Below are positions 7,476 to 8,855 of a DNA stretch of 8,855 bases, piece by piece. The position numbers were made by a program, and so were the translations under genes. Each line of letters opens with the position of its first letter. The first letter of the stretch is position 1. The DNA comes from Spirochaetia bacterium UBA5368 (GTDB lineage: Bacteria; Spirochaetota; UBA4802; UBA5368): NCBI GenBank assembly GCA_002407865.1, contig DHPI01000066.1:12277-21131 (forward strand), given 5' to 3'. The notes beneath the pieces were generated by a model. That model was not told the DNA's origin. It did not search any database and saw only the letters and a program-made list of their open reading frames with translations.

Positions 7476-7490
7476 TTGAAAATATTGTAA
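7476..7490 (-). promoter_or_regulatory. Possible PerR/Fur-type operator over the reductase -10 box
   Basis: The plus strand reads TTGAAAATATTGTAA. Against the PerR box TTAnAATnATTnTAA it matches 10 of 12 fixed positions. It covers the -10 box and the likely start point, where a repressor would block transcription. The region is AT-rich, so chance is a real alternative, and no perR gene is in view. Confidence 0.25.
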
Positions 7491-7512
7491 ACTGTATCAT
7501 CGACAATGTCAA
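7484..7512 (-). promoter_or_regulatory. Strong sigma-70-type promoter of the reductase-PDO operon
   Basis: On the minus strand the -35 is TTGACA (7512-7507, 6 of 6) and the -10 is TACAAT (7489-7484, 5 of 6), with exactly 17 bases between. The start point should be near 7477, giving a leader of about 45 bases to the ATG at 7432. It excludes the ATG at 7564 as the main start. Confidence 0.85.
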
Positions 7513-7613
7513 GTACGGGCATGCCATAGAAGGGCCGTGCGGTTGCGTTCTTCTTAGCTGGCATATGCTAATTCCATAGCTACGCCATAATGGCCAGCAG
7601 GCGCATTCAAAGT

Positions 7614-7627
7614 TTACGCGGGCGTAA
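7614..7627. repeat. Small palindrome upstream of the amidotransferase remnant
   Basis: TTACGC (7614-7619) and GCGTAA (7622-7627) form a perfect inverted repeat around GG. It lies between the redox operon promoter and the gene remnant and could be a protein binding site for either. The rest of 7565-7730 holds no gene that I can support. Confidence 0.35.
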
Positions 7628-7730
7628 CATTGCGGGTTCATTTTTTGAGGAATTGCTATTGGGGGTCATTATTTTTACCTGTACTAATAAATCACGCATT
7701 TTATTCAACATAGCATGCACGGGGCATGGC

Positions 7731-7873
7731 ATGTGCGGCATAGCCGGCATTATAAACACAGACAGGAGCAAGATCGAGGGGAGCCAGATTCGCGAGGCTA
7801 TACGCATTCAGCGTGAGAGAGGTATGGCAGCGTGGCGGAAGTTGCTGTCAGCAAGGCGGAGACTGACGGATGA
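7731..7873 (+). pseudogene. N-terminal remnant of a class II glutamine amidotransferase (GltB-type) gene
   Basis: The ATG at 7731 begins MCGIAGIINTDRSKIE, and the frame goes on to REAIRIQRERG (codon 31 at 7821). This is the start of an Ntn-type glutamine amidotransferase: Cys2 becomes the nucleophile after removal of Met1. MCGIAGIIN with a later RERG is closest to the stand-alone or glutamate-synthase-like amidotransferase domain, where NGLG usually follows. Here the likeness stops at G31. Reading on in the same frame meets no stop until 7920-7922, beyond the terminator, so the transcript would end without a stop codon. Another frame (YGSVAEVAVSKAETDG) ends at TGA 7871-7873, nine bases before the terminator, and could be the original 3' end. 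A large internal deletion is the simplest explanation. Enzyme activity is not possible, as the domain normally exceeds 200 residues. GGGG (7721-7724) is a poor ribosome site. Confidence 0.65.
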
Positions 7874-7882
7874 CGGCGTCGC

Positions 7883-7915
7883 AAAAAACCTCCGGGATTG
7901 TTCCGGAGGTTTTTT
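7883..7915. terminator. Perfect bidirectional intrinsic terminator
   Basis: AAAAAACCTCCGG (7883-7895) pairs base for base with CCGGAGGTTTTTT (7903-7915) around GATTGTT. It has a T-run on both strands. It ends the gntR transcript 17 bases after its stop on the minus strand and the remnant's transcript on the plus strand. Confidence 0.95.
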
Positions 7916-7932
7916 AGAATAGCGACTGTTGA

Positions 7933-8688
7933 TTATTTCTCTTTGAGCACCTTTTCCATGCTTTTTTCGATGTAATTAATGTGGGTCATCATCAGTTTTT
8001 TTGCAAGCACCGGATCGTGCGCTTCAATCGCATCGATAATTTTCACATGGTGGTCATAAATAATCCGTGAAGAACCCTTCAGTTTGGTAAGTTTTTCGCG
8101 GCTGTAGGGAAGCACGCCGCGTATTATCTGCGCTATTGATTTCAGCATGTGGGCGAAAATAGTATTGTTGGTCGCGTCGTACAGATTGTTATAAAACTCA
8201 CCGTACAGCTTGCCTCCTTCGCGCGTGTGGATGATGCTGTCAACACCCATCTTGTCGATCTGGTCCTTGAAGGATTTGAGTTTTTTTATCTGCTTCTCGT
8301 TGGCCTTTTCCGCCGCGAGAGCCGCCGCCTCGGAATCGATTATTCTCCGGACGACCAGCAGTTCCCATATCTTCTTGTGGTCGATGGAAATCATATTTTC
8401 TATCGGTGATACCAGCGCATTATCCACAACTGATTTAACGTATTTTCCCTTTCTTCCATGCGATTCAATAAAGCCCTTGGCTTCAAGCAGCTTCATGGCT
8501 TCACGGAGCGATATTCTGCTGATGCCAAACTTCCTGGTCATTTCAAGTTCGGAAGGAAGCCTGTCGCCCGGTTTGAGCACTCCCGTGGAAATCAACTCTA
8601 CTACCTGGTTAACCACCATGCTTGGAATATCAGGCGCCTTTTCGATCCTATTGATCGTAATCTCAATGCTTTTTGGTTGTTTGCTCAT
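7933..8688 (-). CDS. FadR-subfamily GntR transcriptional regulator (winged helix plus FCD domain)
   Basis: The protein has 251 residues, the usual length. The winged-helix domain spans about 22-86 with the family signature: GDRLPSELEMTRKFGISRIS (41-60), then LREAMKLLEAKGFIES and the wing GRKGKYV. From about 105 a helical FCD domain should bind a small-molecule effector. In this subfamily the metal site is usually a D-x3-H pair plus two later histidines. Here the first pair aligns to Y162 and Y166 (LYGEFYNNLYDATNN), while H214 (DHHVKIIDAI) and H236 (THINYI) remain. Metal binding is therefore doubtful and ligand binding may differ. GGAGAG precedes the ATG at good spacing. It stands alone on its transcript and its targets are probably upstream at higher coordinates, outside the window. 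The effector cannot be told from sequence. Confidence 0.92.
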   Translation of the reverse strand: MSKQPKSIEITINRIEKAPDIPSMVVNQVVELISTGVLKPGDRLPSELEMTRKFGISRISLREAMKLLEAKGFIESHGRKGKYVKSVVDNALVSPIENMISIDHKKIWELLVVRRIIDSEAAALAAEKANEKQIKKLKSFKDQIDKMGVDSIIHTREGGKLYGEFYNNLYDATNNTIFAHMLKSIAQIIRGVLPYSREKLTKLKGSSRIIYDHHVKIIDAIEAHDPVLAKKLMMTHINYIEKSMEKVLKEK

Positions 8689-8759
8689 CTCGCTCTCCGT
8701 TACATTTTCTATTTAATTTAGCTCATGCGACCTGTCGCTCCCAAATATTATTGGCTATT

Positions 8760-8769
8760 TTGTTCACAA
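8760..8769. promoter_or_regulatory. Candidate GntR operator
   Basis: TTGTTCACAA is a perfect inverted repeat (TTGT-TC-ACAA) and fits the TNGT-NN-ACNA pattern of FadR-type sites such as the UxuR/ExuR core. It lies 71 bases upstream of the gntR ATG and just downstream of the predicted transcription start, a fitting place for self-repression. Short palindromes also arise by chance in AT-rich DNA. Confidence 0.35.
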
Positions 8770-8787
8770 TAAAAGAATTACAAAATA

Positions 8788-8815
8788 AATTTAAACGTAT
8801 ATGCCAATATATCAA
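8788..8815 (-). promoter_or_regulatory. Candidate gntR promoter
   Basis: On the minus strand TTGATA (8815-8810, 5 of 6) and TAAATT (8793-8788, 4 of 6) are 16 bases apart, giving a leader of about 90 bases. An alternative is a perfect TATAAT at 8834-8829, whose -35 would fall mostly beyond the window edge. The stretch 8689-8855 is AT-rich and has no gene. Confidence 0.35.
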
Positions 8816-8855
8816 TAAGCCGGATCGAATTATAGTATGTTCTCGTATCACGCTC

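Noticed and set aside
7561..7568. GCATATGC palindrome near the far ATG of the reductase frame
   Set aside because: At eight bases it is too short to interpret, and nothing in its position suggests a function.
7126..7641. 171-residue frame overlapping the reductase 5' end and promoter
   Set aside because: It is a different frame of the flavoprotein gene, with a Cys/Arg/Ser-rich composition and no family resemblance.
8210..8716. 168-residue hydrophobic frame antisense to gntR
   Set aside because: Its apparent membrane segments are the reverse reading of helical regulator codons. The GntR frame carries clear family motifs.
1..8855. Search for CRISPR arrays, insertion sequences, integrases, toxin-antitoxin pairs or defence genes
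   Set aside because: No regularly spaced repeats, terminal inverted repeats with a transposase, or matching protein motifs were seen.

Overview
The window reads as an ordinary stretch of a bacterial chromosome, dense with housekeeping genes. The best clue to the organism is a GreA protein of about 900 residues, with a long helical/TPR-like N-terminus and a standard GreA domain at the C-terminus. From memory, this oversized form is typical of spirochaetes such as Treponema and Borrelia. A diaminopimelate decarboxylase next to it fits a spirochaete lineage that still makes lysine (Leptospira-like) better than Treponema or Borrelia. This assignment is inference; nothing here fixes the genus. I see no CRISPR array, transposase, integrase or phage gene.

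Plus-strand half (1-5654). The window opens in the last 70 codons of an unrecognised gene, closed by a clean GAAA-loop terminator (255-288). About 300 bases with no convincing gene follow. Then come greA (586-3297) and lysA (3294-4565), which overlap by four bases (ATGA) and look translationally coupled. The TTGACA box of a promoter overlaps the lysA stop codon and drives tRNA-Leu(CAG) at 4601-4684. A PrmA-like protein methyltransferase (4818-5654) completes this half and ends in a GC-rich hairpin shared with the converging minus-strand operon.

Minus-strand redox operon (7512 down to 5728). A strong promoter (TTGACA, 17 bp, TACAAT) drives a thioredoxin-reductase-like flavoprotein that resembles the C-terminal part of AhpF (6449-7432). 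A two-CXXC glutaredoxin-like protein disulfide oxidoreductase follows (5728-6369). The likely flow is NAD(P)H to FAD to the CATC pair to the CPAC/CPYC pairs to protein disulfides or a peroxidase. For both genes the longest open frame overstates the protein: the promoter shows this for the reductase, the Shine-Dalgarno position for the oxidoreductase.

Right end (7565-8855). Between two divergently placed minus-strand units lies the N-terminal scrap of a class II glutamine amidotransferase gene (MCGIAGIIN...). It breaks off after about 31 codons and runs into a perfect bidirectional terminator (7883-7915). I read it as a deletion remnant. The terminator also serves a FadR-type GntR regulator on the minus strand (7933-8688). 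Two usual metal-ligand positions of its effector domain appear to be tyrosines. A candidate promoter and a small palindromic operator lie upstream of it.

I did not find a convincing new system. The points most worth a second look are the amidotransferase remnant, the AhpF-like split redox pair with its promoter-corrected start, the altered GntR ligand site, and the domain build of the long GreA.
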